Shown: positions 1-7,524, numbered from the stretch's first letter. The stretch: 32,335 nucleotides of DNA from Paradesulfitobacterium ferrireducens (GCF_017310645.1 NZ_JAFLRH010000026.1:1-32335), one strand, 5' to 3'. Translations and numbers: made by a program. Notes: generated by a model not told the origin, from the letters alone.

Positions 1-62
1 TAAACAGATTGTATGGCATAAAGCGAAGTAGCATTTTTAGACTTGGATATACTAAGCCGCAT
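1..62 (-). CDS. Transposase N-terminus (partial, left copy)
   Basis: The ATG is at 60-62 on the minus strand and the frame runs off the window after 20 codons: MRLSISKSKNATSLYAIQSV. It is identical to the start of the right-hand copy at 32256. The N-terminus resembles IS1634/IS1549-like DDE transposases, which begin with a short basic segment followed by a Y-x(2-3)-S-Y/V-x-E-N-G-K pattern. A GGAGGGG ribosome site lies about 8 bases upstream. The catalytic domain is outside the window, so family assignment is tentative. Confidence 0.7.
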   Translation of the reverse strand, partial: MRLSISKSKNATSLYAIQSV

Positions 63-99
63 AGCAACAATCCCCTCCAATCCCTTACATTATAACACA

Positions 100-507
100 T
101 TACGCAAAATTACGCACTAATAATTGAAGAGAATTTGACATTTTTCCAATAAAAAAAGCCCTGTTTTCAAGGCTTGTAGGGATTTCTATATAAACGCAAG
201 TGTCAAAGACCCGAGTATCTGTTACTCCTGGCATTCCTAAGAAAATATTTTGGGCAACCCAAGCCCAGGCTTTGTTAATATAAAGGGGGTCAAAACTCGT
301 AACTTTCGGACCGGCGATATTCGTAATCATGGTTCCGATTTTCCCGGCTGAATTGAGCTTGCCGTCACTAAACCATGCAATTTTATGGAGTCCGGCTTCA
401 AACCAGGCATAGCCATAAAGGATCCTTGCTACAGTGAAGACAATCACTAAGACAGCCACTTTCCAATCTTTCATCTTAGCTGAAACAGCTTCAAAATAAG
501 AATTCAT
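100..507 (-). pseudogene. DoxX-like membrane protein, truncated by IS insertion
   Basis: The reading frame starts at 507 with an AAGGAGG ribosome site (518-524). Its first 98 codons (507-214) are host sequence; the last 37 codons to the stop at 100 are IS sequence read in a meaningless frame. The host part has a hydrophobic helix (about residues 16-37, WKVAVLVIVFTVARILYGYA) followed by W-F-E-A-G-L-H-K and a polar stretch. This matches DoxX/DoxD-type integral membrane proteins, related to the small subunit of thiosulfate:quinone oxidoreductase and normally about 150-190 residues with four helices. The product here lacks the later helices and is very likely non-functional. A sigma-54 promoter lies about 230 bases upstream and a divergent sigma-54 activator beyond it. 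The DoxX call is moderate because only half the protein remains. Confidence 0.72.
151..175 (-). terminator. IS-internal terminator upstream of the transposase promoter
   Basis: Read on minus: AAGCCT, an 8-base loop, GGGCTT, then a run of seven T (151-157). It sits between the IS terminus and the transposase promoter, so it would stop transcripts entering the IS from doxX. The same structure is at 32143-32167. Confidence 0.7.
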
Positions 508-740
508 AAAAACATAACCTCCTTAAAATAACATCGACTTGAGACTGTGGTAAGATAAAGATAATGACGATAAATATGGAACCTGAACAGAATTAAGTTA
601 TCTTATCCCCCCCTCAATTTTTCTTAGATATCCGCTTGTTTCATGATCAAGAGAATACTAGTGCAATCTCAACCAAGCGAATATCATTTCCTCTCCACCG
701 ATTTTTTATTTCTTTCAGTGGAATTACTGACAATATCTAA

Positions 741-758
741 TTGCAAATAACATGCCAG
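741..758 (-). promoter_or_regulatory. Sigma-54 (-24/-12) promoter for the doxX-like gene
   Basis: Read on minus: CTGGCATGTTATTTGCAA. It fits the sigma-54 consensus TGGCAC-N5-TTGCA with one change in the -24 box and the obligatory 10-base GG-to-GC spacing. Transcription would start near 730, leaving a leader of about 220 bases before doxX. The site is between doxX and a divergent sigma-54 activator gene, which supports it. Confidence 0.75.
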
Positions 759-800
759 CTTATAAACCTGTTTATTTCAGGTTTTTGCATTAAACATAGT

Positions 801-1019
801 GTTAACTTTCACATATTATCGGTTAACATTGTTAACTATAACCGCAAAGTTTTTGTTCCTAACTTCACTTATACACAGGTGGTATTAAACTTGGGAAAGC
901 TTAATAATGCTAACATAACAAGCATGATTCAATTGCAAAACCTGTATCAGTTATGTTAACATAAACCTTGTTAACTTAAGTGTTAATTAAACCTAGGTGT
1001 TAACTCGGTTTTAGTTAAC
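801..1019. promoter_or_regulatory. Cluster of GTTAAC palindromes, probable activator-binding (enhancer) sites
   Basis: GTTAAC occurs seven times in 219 bases: 801, 822, 831, 955, 970, 999 and 1014, plus a variant GTTAAT at 982. Most are preceded by T (TGTTAAC). The copy at 955 is embedded in the 14-base palindrome TTATGTTAACATAA. The cluster lies about 45-260 bases upstream of the -24/-12 promoter (741-758) and directly before the start of the sigma-54 activator at 1058. That is where upstream activator sequences normally lie, and it would also allow autoregulation. The binding role is inference. Confidence 0.65.
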
Positions 1020-1057
1020 GACGAAAAGGTCTGCTCTCTTTTAGGAAGGAGCAATTT

Positions 1058-3271
1058 ATGGAAAAAGAGCTCTTTGATAGCTTTCCTTACGCTATTATTC
1101 GAATAGATCCGGCGAACAAGGTCATCCAGGCTAATGCGCGCGGGCAAGACCTGCTTAAGCAAGTGAATAATAAGTTTTGGCATGCTGCCCAAGAGGCCAA
1201 AGAATGGGACACAACGAAATCCTGGGTTAGCCAGGAGGGAGAAGTTTTCTGTATTCAGACGTTTTGGGTTGAGGGGCATGAGGATTCTCTCATTATGGTG
1301 TCTGATGAACCCGAATTATTATCGGCACTTCCCGCTTGTCTTGAAGAAAAATTAGAGGATTTTACAAATGATTCTTATGTCATAACGCATAAAATTTCCG
1401 AGCTCATCCAAAGCGCTTTTACTTTCGAACGCTTTGATCTCTTGCGGGTCGATCCGAGACAACGTAAATACATTTATGAATACTCCATCGGGATTGACAT
1501 TGTAGGCACCCTTCATACTGCTTATTCAACCATTACGGACTCCGGGCTGGGCTGGATTGTGCAGCACGAAGCTCCGATTTTAGTTGAGAATTTAACCCCG
1601 GAGCGCTTTATGTTCCGCGAAGATCCCATGCTTTATCAGACCGGTTTCAAGTCAGTCCTGCGAGTTCCAATCATGTTTGACCACGGGGCCGTAGGGGCCA
1701 TTCTCCTGGCAAGTTCCTGTCCGGGTGAATTCCAAATTGAAGACGCGATGCTGGTTGACCTTATCAGCAGGCTCATTGCCCAACCTTTTTTTCATGCCGG
1801 CATTATGCTCCAGCATGAATACCAAACCCTGGCTTCCGCTGCTCTTCTGAATACCGTAATTTCCGCCATGCCAGAGTCTGATCTTGAGCTTTTTTTGATG
1901 GAGTATTGCAATCAACTGAGAGAAAGCTCAAAACTTGACCGGGTGGGAGTATTTCTTCTGGATCCCCCGCAAACTAAGCGCTTGTGTATAGCCGAGGCCG
2001 GGAAAGAACTGGTGGGTTTTGGAGAATGGATTCCGATCAATCACTCCGGCGGAGTCTCCGAAATGCTTCGCTCCAAAAGTGTGGTTGCCTTTAATCTGGC
2101 GGATCCCCGGTATGAACATGTGGAAGACAGCCTGAAAGGCAGAGGCTTTACGGCGATAGTCTACGTCCCGATCGAAAATAACGAAGGAGACATTGTTGCC
2201 TGCTTAACCGGTGTAAGTTCAGACGAAAGAGCTCTGTCTTTTACGATCGCAGGCATCTTTAAGTCAGCATCGGAACAACTTGGGCAAGTCATCGCCCGTT
2301 CAACCTCGAATTTAAGATTGGAAACGCCAAAGACCACTGAGCAAGATTCTGAAGTACCGCCAAGCTTCCACAATATCATTGGCCTTTCCCAGGTCATGAA
2401 AGACACGATTCACCGGGCTGCGACGGCTGCAAAGTATAATTTCCCCATCCTTATCACGGGAGAAACCGGGACAGGAAAAGAGTTGTTTGCTAAAGCAATT
2501 CATGAGGCCAGCAATACCGCTCAGGGTCCCTTTATTGTCGTAAATTCTGCGGCCATACCGGCCAATCTTCTCGAATCTGAGCTCTTCGGCTATCAGGAAG
2601 GAGCTTTTACCGGCGGACTCAAGGGTGGAAAAAAAGGAAAGATTCTAATGGCCGATAAAGGAACGCTTTTCCTGGATGAAATCGGGGAACTTTCCCCCGA
2701 CTTGCAAGCGAAACTATTGCGCGTGATCCAAGAACAAGAAGTGGAACCCGTGGGTGCGGTCAAGCCGATTCCGGTCAATGTGCGTTTTATTTCGGCTACC
2801 CACCGGGATTTACACCAGATGGTTAAAAAAGGGGAGTTCCGCGAAGATTTGCTGTATCGTCTGAATGCGATTGAAGTCCGGCTTCCGCCTTTAAGAGAAC
2901 GGGGTCACGATATTTTAGAACTGGCTGACCACATGTTAAAATATCTCTCCTTAAGCCATGGCACCCCCCTTAAACGTTTATCAGCAGAAGCTGAACAAGC
3001 CTTGCTCAAATACTCTTGGCCCGGCAATGTACGCCAACTGCAAAACATCATCAACCGCTTATTTGTATTTGTAGATGGGCTGATAATTAATGCCGGTGAT
3101 TTACCGCCCGATATCCGTAATATCCCGGTTAAAGGCTCAAGTGAATCGGATAAAGAGAGAATGGAAAGCCTGCTCCTAGAGTTCGGGGGGAATAAGACCG
3201 CGCTCGCCCATTATCTGGGAATTACCCGGACCGGCTTATGGAAGAAGTTAAAAAGACTTGGCATCCAGTAA
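1058..3271 (+). CDS. Sigma-54-dependent transcriptional activator (GAF-GAF-AAA-Fis)
   Basis: 737-residue bacterial enhancer-binding protein. The N-terminus (about 1-60) looks like a degenerate PAS domain, followed by two GAF-like sensory regions (about 80-235 and 265-410). The central AAA+ domain starts near 440, with Walker A GETGTGKE (about 467-474), the sigma-54 contact loop GAFTGG (about 514) and Walker B GTLFLDEIGE (about 535). The C-terminal Fis-type helix-turn-helix covers about 705-737 (NKTALAHYLGITRTGLWKKL). There is no receiver domain, so it probably responds to a ligand or redox signal through GAF rather than phosphorylation. The start has a GGAAGGAG ribosome site. The gene is divergent from the IS-broken doxX-like gene, which has a -24/-12 promoter and is its likely target. 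The sensed signal cannot be read from sequence. Confidence 0.93.
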   Translation: MEKELFDSFPYAIIRIDPANKVIQANARGQDLLKQVNNKFWHAAQEAKEWDTTKSWVSQEGEVFCIQTFWVEGHEDSLIMVSDEPELLSALPACLEEKLEDFTNDSYVITHKISELIQSAFTFERFDLLRVDPRQRKYIYEYSIGIDIVGTLHTAYSTITDSGLGWIVQHEAPILVENLTPERFMFREDPMLYQTGFKSVLRVPIMFDHGAVGAILLASSCPGEFQIEDAMLVDLISRLIAQPFFHAGIMLQHEYQTLASAALLNTVISAMPESDLELFLMEYCNQLRESSKLDRVGVFLLDPPQTKRLCIAEAGKELVGFGEWIPINHSGGVSEMLRSKSVVAFNLADPRYEHVEDSLKGRGFTAIVYVPIENNEGDIVACLTGVSSDERALSFTIAGIFKSASEQLGQVIARSTSNLRLETPKTTEQDSEVPPSFHNIIGLSQVMKDTIHRAATAAKYNFPILITGETGTGKELFAKAIHEASNTAQGPFIVVNSAAIPANLLESELFGYQEGAFTGGLKGGKKGKILMADKGTLFLDEIGELSPDLQAKLLRVIQEQEVEPVGAVKPIPVNVRFISATHRDLHQMVKKGEFREDLLYRLNAIEVRLPPLRERGHDILELADHMLKYLSLSHGTPLKRLSAEAEQALLKYSWPGNVRQLQNIINRLFVFVDGLIINAGDLPPDIRNIPVKGSSESDKERMESLLLEFGGNKTALAHYLGITRTGLWKKLKRLGIQ

Positions 3272-3294
3272 TGTTTGATTTCTTAAAGATTATG

Positions 3295-3346
3295 GACCAA
3301 GTAAGAGAAGAAGTGCTGCTGCCAGCACTTCTTCTCTTACTTGGTC
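3295..3346. terminator. Perfect 24-bp hairpin between convergent genes
   Basis: Arms 3295-3318 and 3323-3346 are perfectly complementary over 24 base pairs with the 4-base loop CTGC. It lies 23 bases after the activator stop and covers the end of the 41-codon gene on the other strand. No clear T-run follows on either side, so it may be a transcript-end or RNA-stabilising structure rather than a classical terminator. Confidence 0.6.
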
Positions 3347-3462
3347 GGTCGTGGATTAAGAGCCTGAATATTACGCTCCTTTTGCGTATCGTACTCGGTG
3401 TAATGAGGATCGCTGACTGTCACCGGGGATTTTGGCCTGGAAACCTTTTTTCTAGCTCCCAT
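3337..3462 (-). CDS. Small 41-residue basic protein, unknown
   Basis: ATG at 3462 and TAA at 3337-3339 give 41 residues starting MGARKKVSRPKSPVTVSD and ending NPRPTK. It is polar and basic, rich in K, R and P, with no cysteine and no membrane segment. A purine-rich ribosome site (GGAAAGGAAGAGAG) lies just upstream. It is the third gene after the CGGC and NifX-like genes, 69 bases past the NifX-like stop and on the same strand, and its stop codon is inside the perfect hairpin 3295-3346. I do not recognise the family. Coding status rests on ribosome site, position and terminator-like end only. Confidence 0.45.
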   Translation of the reverse strand: MGARKKVSRPKSPVTVSDPHYTEYDTQKERNIQALNPRPTK

Positions 3463-3531
3463 AAGCTCTCTTCCTTTCCTTTATGAGCACTAACAAGAGT
3501 AGTTTTCCTTAGGAAAGAAAAGCTATACCAA

Positions 3532-3903
3532 TTAATGATGGTGATGATGGTCATCACCGTGAGAATGGTCACAAACCGCATCTGTCCCAATGAACGAACC
3601 GTTAGCATAAGCCTCCGCGACGTCGCGGGTGAAGCCGCTGGCACCTCTTAAGACTTCAAGACCGGCAAATTCCAATCCTTGAATGGCGCCAGGCCCAATT
3701 CCTCCTGCGATCACGGTGTCCACTCCCTTGGATTTCAGGAGCTGGGATATCCCGGCATGTTGGTGTTCAAATCCCCTGGTATCAAGAATTTCCTGGTTAA
3801 CCACTTTTCCGTTATCGATGCTAAAGATCGTGAAGGCTTGGCTTCTGCCAAAGTGAGCATTGACCATGTCTCCGGCACTTGGAATTGCAATGACTTTGCT
3901 CAA
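3532..3903 (-). CDS. NifX/NafY-like dinitrogenase iron-molybdenum cofactor family protein
   Basis: 123 residues. The N-terminus MSKVIAIPSAGDMVNAHFGRSQAF and the segment VIAGGIGPGAIQGLEFAGLEV are typical of the dinitrogenase FeMo-cofactor biosynthesis fold (NifX, NafY, NifB C-terminus). Stand-alone members in anaerobes are small metal or iron-sulfur cluster carriers of unclear role. The tail is histidine-rich (CDHSHGDDHHHHH), suggesting metal binding. The start is TTG at 3903, supported by AAGGAG nine bases upstream. It follows the CGGC gene with a 38-base gap, so they are probably co-transcribed from the promoter at 4532-4561. No nitrogenase genes are nearby, so a nitrogen-fixation role is unlikely. 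Confidence 0.88.
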   Translation of the reverse strand: MSKVIAIPSAGDMVNAHFGRSQAFTIFSIDNGKVVNQEILDTRGFEHQHAGISQLLKSKGVDTVIAGGIGPGAIQGLEFAGLEVLRGASGFTRDVAEAYANGSFIGTDAVCDHSHGDDHHHHH

Positions 3904-3941
3904 GTTTTATCACTCCTTATAATAAAAAATTAAATTAAAAT

Positions 3942-4472
3942 TTATTTACCGGTTGCTTCCTTTCGGGCATCCTGTTCCTGAAAATGCTCATAGTGCGTCC
4001 CGGTGACTATTTCAAGTTTTCCTTTGTATTTTGCTACGATTTTGGAAGCAAGCTGATTTGGACAAGCCCCTTCCAAGGTACCGGCGCAGAGGGCGCAGGC
4101 CACATCATGGGCTTGCGCATCAGCCTGTGGATTAGATTCTGAGAAAAAACAACGAACTGCCCCCTCCACTTCAGGAAGTGGTTTGTTTTCAAGACCGGGT
4201 GGGAAAAACTCGTGGCGAATGAGACAACTCGAAAGAAACAGGGTTTGAATGCCGTGCTGAACCATATGATCAATAATGGTAACGGCCTTCTCAGCTTCTT
4301 TATTCCCTGCGCATCCGCCGCAGGTTGCCACACCGACTAATTGCAGGTCTTCCCCAGCGGTTTGGGCATGGTTGGCAAAAGCATCGGTTTTATGAAAATA
4401 AGAGTAAAGACAGTCAGCCATGGGGCAAATTGTTTCGAGTTTTTGACATCTTAGTATCCCGATTTTTCTCAC
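3942..4472 (-). CDS. CGGC-domain protein
   Basis: 176 residues with the CGGC domain: the N-terminal KIGILRCQKLETICPMADC block, then VGVATCGGCAGNKEAEKA, which holds the name-giving CGGC at about residue 52, and a downstream SSC. These cysteine-rich proteins are predicted metal or cluster binders; no reaction is established to my knowledge. Further cysteines lie in the C-terminal half (CALCAGTLEGACP). The start is GTG at 4472 with GGGAGG nine bases upstream. First gene of the CGGC, NifX-like, 41-residue operon, with a sigma-A promoter at 4532-4561 and a 25-base palindrome over the presumed start site. Confidence 0.85.
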   Translation of the reverse strand: MRKIGILRCQKLETICPMADCLYSYFHKTDAFANHAQTAGEDLQLVGVATCGGCAGNKEAEKAVTIIDHMVQHGIQTLFLSSCLIRHEFFPPGLENKPLPEVEGAVRCFFSESNPQADAQAHDVACALCAGTLEGACPNQLASKIVAKYKGKLEIVTGTHYEHFQEQDARKEATGK

Positions 4473-4500
4473 GTTTCATTCCCTCCCAAGGTGCAACCCG

Positions 4501-4525
4501 GCAAATACCCCTAGGGGGTGTTTGC
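4501..4525. promoter_or_regulatory. CsoR/CstR-like operator
   Basis: A 25-base near-perfect palindrome: arms GCAAATACCCC (4501-4511) and GGGGTGTTTGC (4515-4525), ten of eleven positions complementary, centre TAG. The core ATACCCCTAGGGGGTG closely resembles operators of the CsoR family, above all the persulfide-sensing CstR branch. It begins at the predicted transcription start of the CGGC operon, where a bound repressor would block transcription. No csoR/cstR gene is in the window. Confidence 0.6.
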
Positions 4526-4531
4526 AAGTTT

Positions 4532-4561
4532 ACTATACCTCGACCATAATCGACTTGTCAA
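4532..4561 (-). promoter_or_regulatory. Sigma-A promoter of the CGGC-NifX operon
   Basis: Read on minus: TTGACA (4556-4561), an 18-base spacer, TATAGT (4532-4537). The -35 box is perfect and the -10 has one mismatch. The start site would be near 4525, at the edge of the palindrome 4501-4525. Confidence 0.7.
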
Positions 4562-4644
4562 CTAGGATATTTAGATTAAGCGCTATGATTTAAGCGGACA
4601 TTCATGCTAAAATAATAAATAGCCAACTATGTAGCCACGCACTA

Positions 4645-4688
4645 GGCAAGCTGCCTTGCAGAGCGGTCAAGGGTGCTTGCCGATTTTT
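4645..4688 (+). promoter_or_regulatory. Terminator-like hairpin in the leader of the MoxR operon
   Basis: Outer arms GGCAAGC (4645-4651) and GCTTGCC (4675-4681) enclose inner arms CCTTG and CAAGG, followed by GATTTTT (4682-4688). It lies 13 bases before the GGAGG site of the MoxR gene. It could be an attenuator, a processed leader structure or the terminator of an unseen short transcript. I found no ligand-binding motif that I recognise upstream of it. Confidence 0.5.
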
Positions 4689-4714
4689 AGGATAGTTAAC
4701 GGAGGCAAATGATC

Positions 4715-5605
4715 ATGTGGAATTCCCCGGACGAATTATCCGAGGCTTTAAAAGAAGAAGGATACCTTTTAGAGCATGAAGCCGCAATCACGCTCTTTTT
4801 AGCACTTAGTCTGGAAAAGCCGTGCCTGATTGAAGGTCCGGCCGGGGTCGGCAAGACCCAGCTGGCTTTGGCCTTAGCCCGGGCCAGCCAACGGTCCTTG
4901 ATCCGTTTGCAATGCTACGAAGGACTGGACCCAAGCAAAGCCCTTTATGATTGGGATTACGCCAAACAGCTGCTGCGGCTGCAGCTTGCTAAAAACGGAA
5001 ACTGGGATGAACTGAAGACAAACCTTTTTTCTGAAGAATTCTTGCTAGCGCGCCCCCTCTTAAAAGCGTTGCTCTCCCCTAATCCGGTTCTGCTGCTCAT
5101 AGATGAATTAGATAAGAGTGACGAGGAATTTGAAAGCTTCCTCTTAGAGCTATTAGCGGAATTTCAAATTACGATACCGGAGCTTGGCACGATTCGTGCC
5201 AATACCAGGCCCATTGTTATTCTCACCAGCAATAATGCGCGCGATTTTAGTGATGCCCTCAGGCGGCGCTGTGTTCACCTGCAACTGAACTATCCTTCGC
5301 TCGAACGGGAAATTTCGATCATTAGGCGGCAAGCTCCGGAAGTAGCCCCGGCTTTGGTTAAAGATGTGTGTGAATTCGTGGCCAAGGTAAGAAAAATCCC
5401 GCTCAATAAATTGCCCAGTGTCTCAGAAAGCCTTGAATTTGCCCGGGCGTTACACACCTTAAACATGGAGAAGCTTGAACTCAACCGTTTATTTGGTACA
5501 CTCAGCGTCTTGCTAAAATATCCAAAAGATTTAGCCAAGCTCGAAGAGCGGGTCAGGCAATGGCAAAATGAAGAAACGGGATCTGAACGGAGCTTGGCGG
5601 AATGA
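4715..5605 (+). CDS. MoxR-family AAA+ ATPase
   Basis: About 296 residues. Walker A GPAGVGKT (about 41-48), Walker B LLLIDELDK (about 126-134), sensor-1 region ILTSNNARDFSDALRRRC with the arginine finger. This is the MoxR/CoxD pattern: AAA+ chaperones that remodel or insert metals into target enzymes together with a VWA partner. Two ATGs are possible: 4709 is only three bases from the GGAGG at 4701, while 4715 is nine bases away and is preferred. It overlaps the VWA gene by four bases (ATGA), so the two are translationally coupled. The target is unknown; the adjacent molybdopterin genes suggest a molybdoenzyme (inference). Confidence 0.9.
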   Translation: MWNSPDELSEALKEEGYLLEHEAAITLFLALSLEKPCLIEGPAGVGKTQLALALARASQRSLIRLQCYEGLDPSKALYDWDYAKQLLRLQLAKNGNWDELKTNLFSEEFLLARPLLKALLSPNPVLLLIDELDKSDEEFESFLLELLAEFQITIPELGTIRANTRPIVILTSNNARDFSDALRRRCVHLQLNYPSLEREISIIRRQAPEVAPALVKDVCEFVAKVRKIPLNKLPSVSESLEFARALHTLNMEKLELNRLFGTLSVLLKYPKDLAKLEERVRQWQNEETGSERSLAE

Positions 5606-6930
5606 ACGGGTGGGAAGTATTGCGCCTGGTCAATGCTCTGCGAGGGGCCGGCTTGTTGGTATCCAGTCAAGATTTGGCTGAGGCCTTTCTCTGCTTAAGC
5701 AGATATCCCGAGATTCCATCCGAAATATTACTGCGGTCGCTCTTAATACACCGTCCCCAGGATATAGCCATGTTTCATTTTGTGTGGGCCGCGTTAAAAT
5801 ACGACGCCCAGTCTCAAGCCCAACGAACAAAAGATATTTTCTCAGAACGGGCGCAGAGCCCGTATGGAAGCGGCGGACAACACAGCGGCCAAGGAAGCGG
5901 CTCCTTGAGCAAAGCACCATCCGTTCAAGGGCTTGCTTCATTCAAGTATGCCCCTTCAGACCGGGGATCAGGAGAGGAAGTTCTGGAATTCGAACAGAAT
6001 GTTAAAAGGGCTTTGGGCCATCTTGATTACTACGTCTGGATTAATTCAGTTGACCTTGCTTTTCAAAGAGGAGAAATATCGGAAACAGAACACTTCTCCC
6101 TGCATGATCAAGGTTTAGAACTGCAAAATGCTGTGCGCCGGTACTTACTGGCCCAACAGGTTGAGACAGCAAACAGCTGGCAGCCTTTAAAACATCAGTA
6201 TTGGCGCCACAAACCCCTGCAGGCTCTTTCTTCTGAGGAAAAAAACATGGTTCAGGCCGCCCTGCGCCAACTCGGACGGAAACTGTCCGTACGCCCGGGT
6301 TTACGCCGGCGCCAAAGCAGAGGAGGCAGCCTGGATTTTGCCCAAACGGTTAAGAGATCATGCCGGCATGACGGATACATCTTTCATCTTTTTCATCACC
6401 GTCCCCTTCCCCGCTTGCCTGAGCTGGTTCTCTTATGTGATGTTTCGAATTCGGTTGCTCCCTATTCAGAATTCCTGCTCTATTTGGTCGGGCGCTTACA
6501 TACCCGTTTCCACCGGGTTCGCCTTTTCTTTTTTATCGACAGCATCTGGGATGTCAGCACCCAGATTTGGGATGAAGATATGGACGAGCTTAAAGAAGAA
6601 ATTGAAAGCTGGGGACGCTATGCTACCTCCGGTTTCTCTGATTATGGCCAAGTTTTTAAAGATTTTGCCGGGGACGTCCTCTCAGAAATATCTTCCCAAG
6701 CCACGGTTTTAATTTTAGGAGATGGTAAAAATAACTTCAGGCTGCCCCAGGAAGAATATTTGGCTCAAATTGGCGAGCATGTGCGTCATATCTTTTGGTT
6801 GAACCCCTTACATGAAAAAGAATGGACCGAACGCGACAACGCTTTAACAGCTTACCGTTCTTTTTGTACCCGGGTATACCGCTGCCGCACTTTGAACGAC
6901 CTGCAGGAGATCGCGCGTATCCTTATATGA
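5602..6930 (+). CDS. VWA-domain CoxE-like protein
   Basis: 442 residues, partner of the MoxR ATPase. The C-terminal half is a von Willebrand A domain of the CoxE type: the MIDAS-like DVSNS lies near 280-284 (LVLLCDVSNSVAPYSEFLLY), followed by RVRLFFFIDSIWDVS and TVLILGDGKNN. The middle contains a basic RRRQSRGG segment. In carbon monoxide dehydrogenase clusters CoxD and CoxE mature the molybdenum site; other MoxR/VWA pairs act on unrelated targets. Starts inside the moxR stop (ATGA) and is followed after 18 bases by a methyltransferase gene. Confidence 0.88.
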   Translation: MNGWEVLRLVNALRGAGLLVSSQDLAEAFLCLSRYPEIPSEILLRSLLIHRPQDIAMFHFVWAALKYDAQSQAQRTKDIFSERAQSPYGSGGQHSGQGSGSLSKAPSVQGLASFKYAPSDRGSGEEVLEFEQNVKRALGHLDYYVWINSVDLAFQRGEISETEHFSLHDQGLELQNAVRRYLLAQQVETANSWQPLKHQYWRHKPLQALSSEEKNMVQAALRQLGRKLSVRPGLRRRQSRGGSLDFAQTVKRSCRHDGYIFHLFHHRPLPRLPELVLLCDVSNSVAPYSEFLLYLVGRLHTRFHRVRLFFFIDSIWDVSTQIWDEDMDELKEEIESWGRYATSGFSDYGQVFKDFAGDVLSEISSQATVLILGDGKNNFRLPQEEYLAQIGEHVRHIFWLNPLHEKEWTERDNALTAYRSFCTRVYRCRTLNDLQEIARILI

Positions 6931-6948
6931 TTTTTAGGAGGAATCAAG

Positions 6949-7524
6949 ATGAATCATCACCATGGACACCTAAAAAACTTTGAAGAACGGGAGAAAATGC
7001 TGCCATCCCGTCAAATTCTTGAACGGTTTGGCCTGCACTCAGGCCAGCATATCGCTGATTTAGGGTGTGGATATGGATTTTTCACCTTAAGGGCCGGTGA
7101 GATGGTGGGAGCAGACGGCAAGATCGAGGCGGTTGATATTGAACCGGAAAGGCTGGAGTTTGTTAAACAAGCGCAACGCGAGCGCCAAGTACCTGGCCAA
7201 ATCCAGACGCATTTAGCCACAAATGAAACTATTCCCCTTCCGGATGCGTGGGTTGAAGCCGCTTTAATCGCCAATGTTCTGCACGAACTTCAAAATCCGC
7301 TCGGCTACCTCCAAGAATCCAAGCGCATTCTGAAATCCGCAGGAGAGCTTTGGATTGTCGAGTGGCAAAAGAAAGAAACTCCCATGGGGCCTCCGCTTGA
7401 CGAACGGAAAAGCGAGGCCGAGTGGGAGTCCCTTTTAACCAAAGCCGGGTTTCATCTGGTGTGGACGGAGAAGCTCGAGCCTGCCCACGTCCTGATGCTG
7501 GCTTACTTACCGAAAGCGCAATGA
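6949..7524 (+). CDS. Class I SAM-dependent methyltransferase
   Basis: 191 residues. Motif I ADLGCGYGFFTLRAG (about 36-50), acidic motif II AVDIEPERLEF, and the post-motif region ALIANVLHELQNPLGYLQESKRIL show a Rossmann-fold methyltransferase of the UbiE/Methyltransf_11 type. The N-terminus MNHHHGHLKNFEEREKML carries four histidines, perhaps a metal site. An AGGAGG site lies seven bases before the ATG. Third gene of the MoxR-VWA unit; its 3' end overlaps the convergent MoeA-like gene by 22 bases. The substrate is unknown. Confidence 0.88.
   Translation: MNHHHGHLKNFEEREKMLPSRQILERFGLHSGQHIADLGCGYGFFTLRAGEMVGADGKIEAVDIEPERLEFVKQAQRERQVPGQIQTHLATNETIPLPDAWVEAALIANVLHELQNPLGYLQESKRILKSAGELWIVEWQKKETPMGPPLDERKSEAEWESLLTKAGFHLVWTEKLEPAHVLMLAYLPKAQ

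Larger units (their letters stand above)
1..213 (-). mobile_element. IS element, 5' end (left copy, partial)
   Basis: Positions 1-213 are the exact reverse complement of 32105-32317 as far as I can read, so the same mobile element lies at both window ends, pointing outwards. The identity stops at 213; 214 onwards is host DNA inside a doxX-like gene. The element begins CGGGTCTTTGACACTTG (read on minus), then has an internal terminator hairpin, a TATAAT -10 box (89-94), a GGAGGGG ribosome site and the start of a transposase. The transposase N-terminus suggests the IS1634/IS4-type DDE group, from memory of that family's start. The other IS end and any target duplication lie outside the window. 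Confidence 0.85.

Noticed and set aside
741..959. 72-codon open frame on plus in the doxX control region
   Set aside because: It overlaps the sigma-54 promoter and GTTAAC array, has no ribosome site and an unconvincing composition.
3238..3486. 82-codon frame on plus overlapping the activator end
   Set aside because: It reads through the 24-bp hairpin, has no ribosome site and no recognisable domain; a shadow frame.
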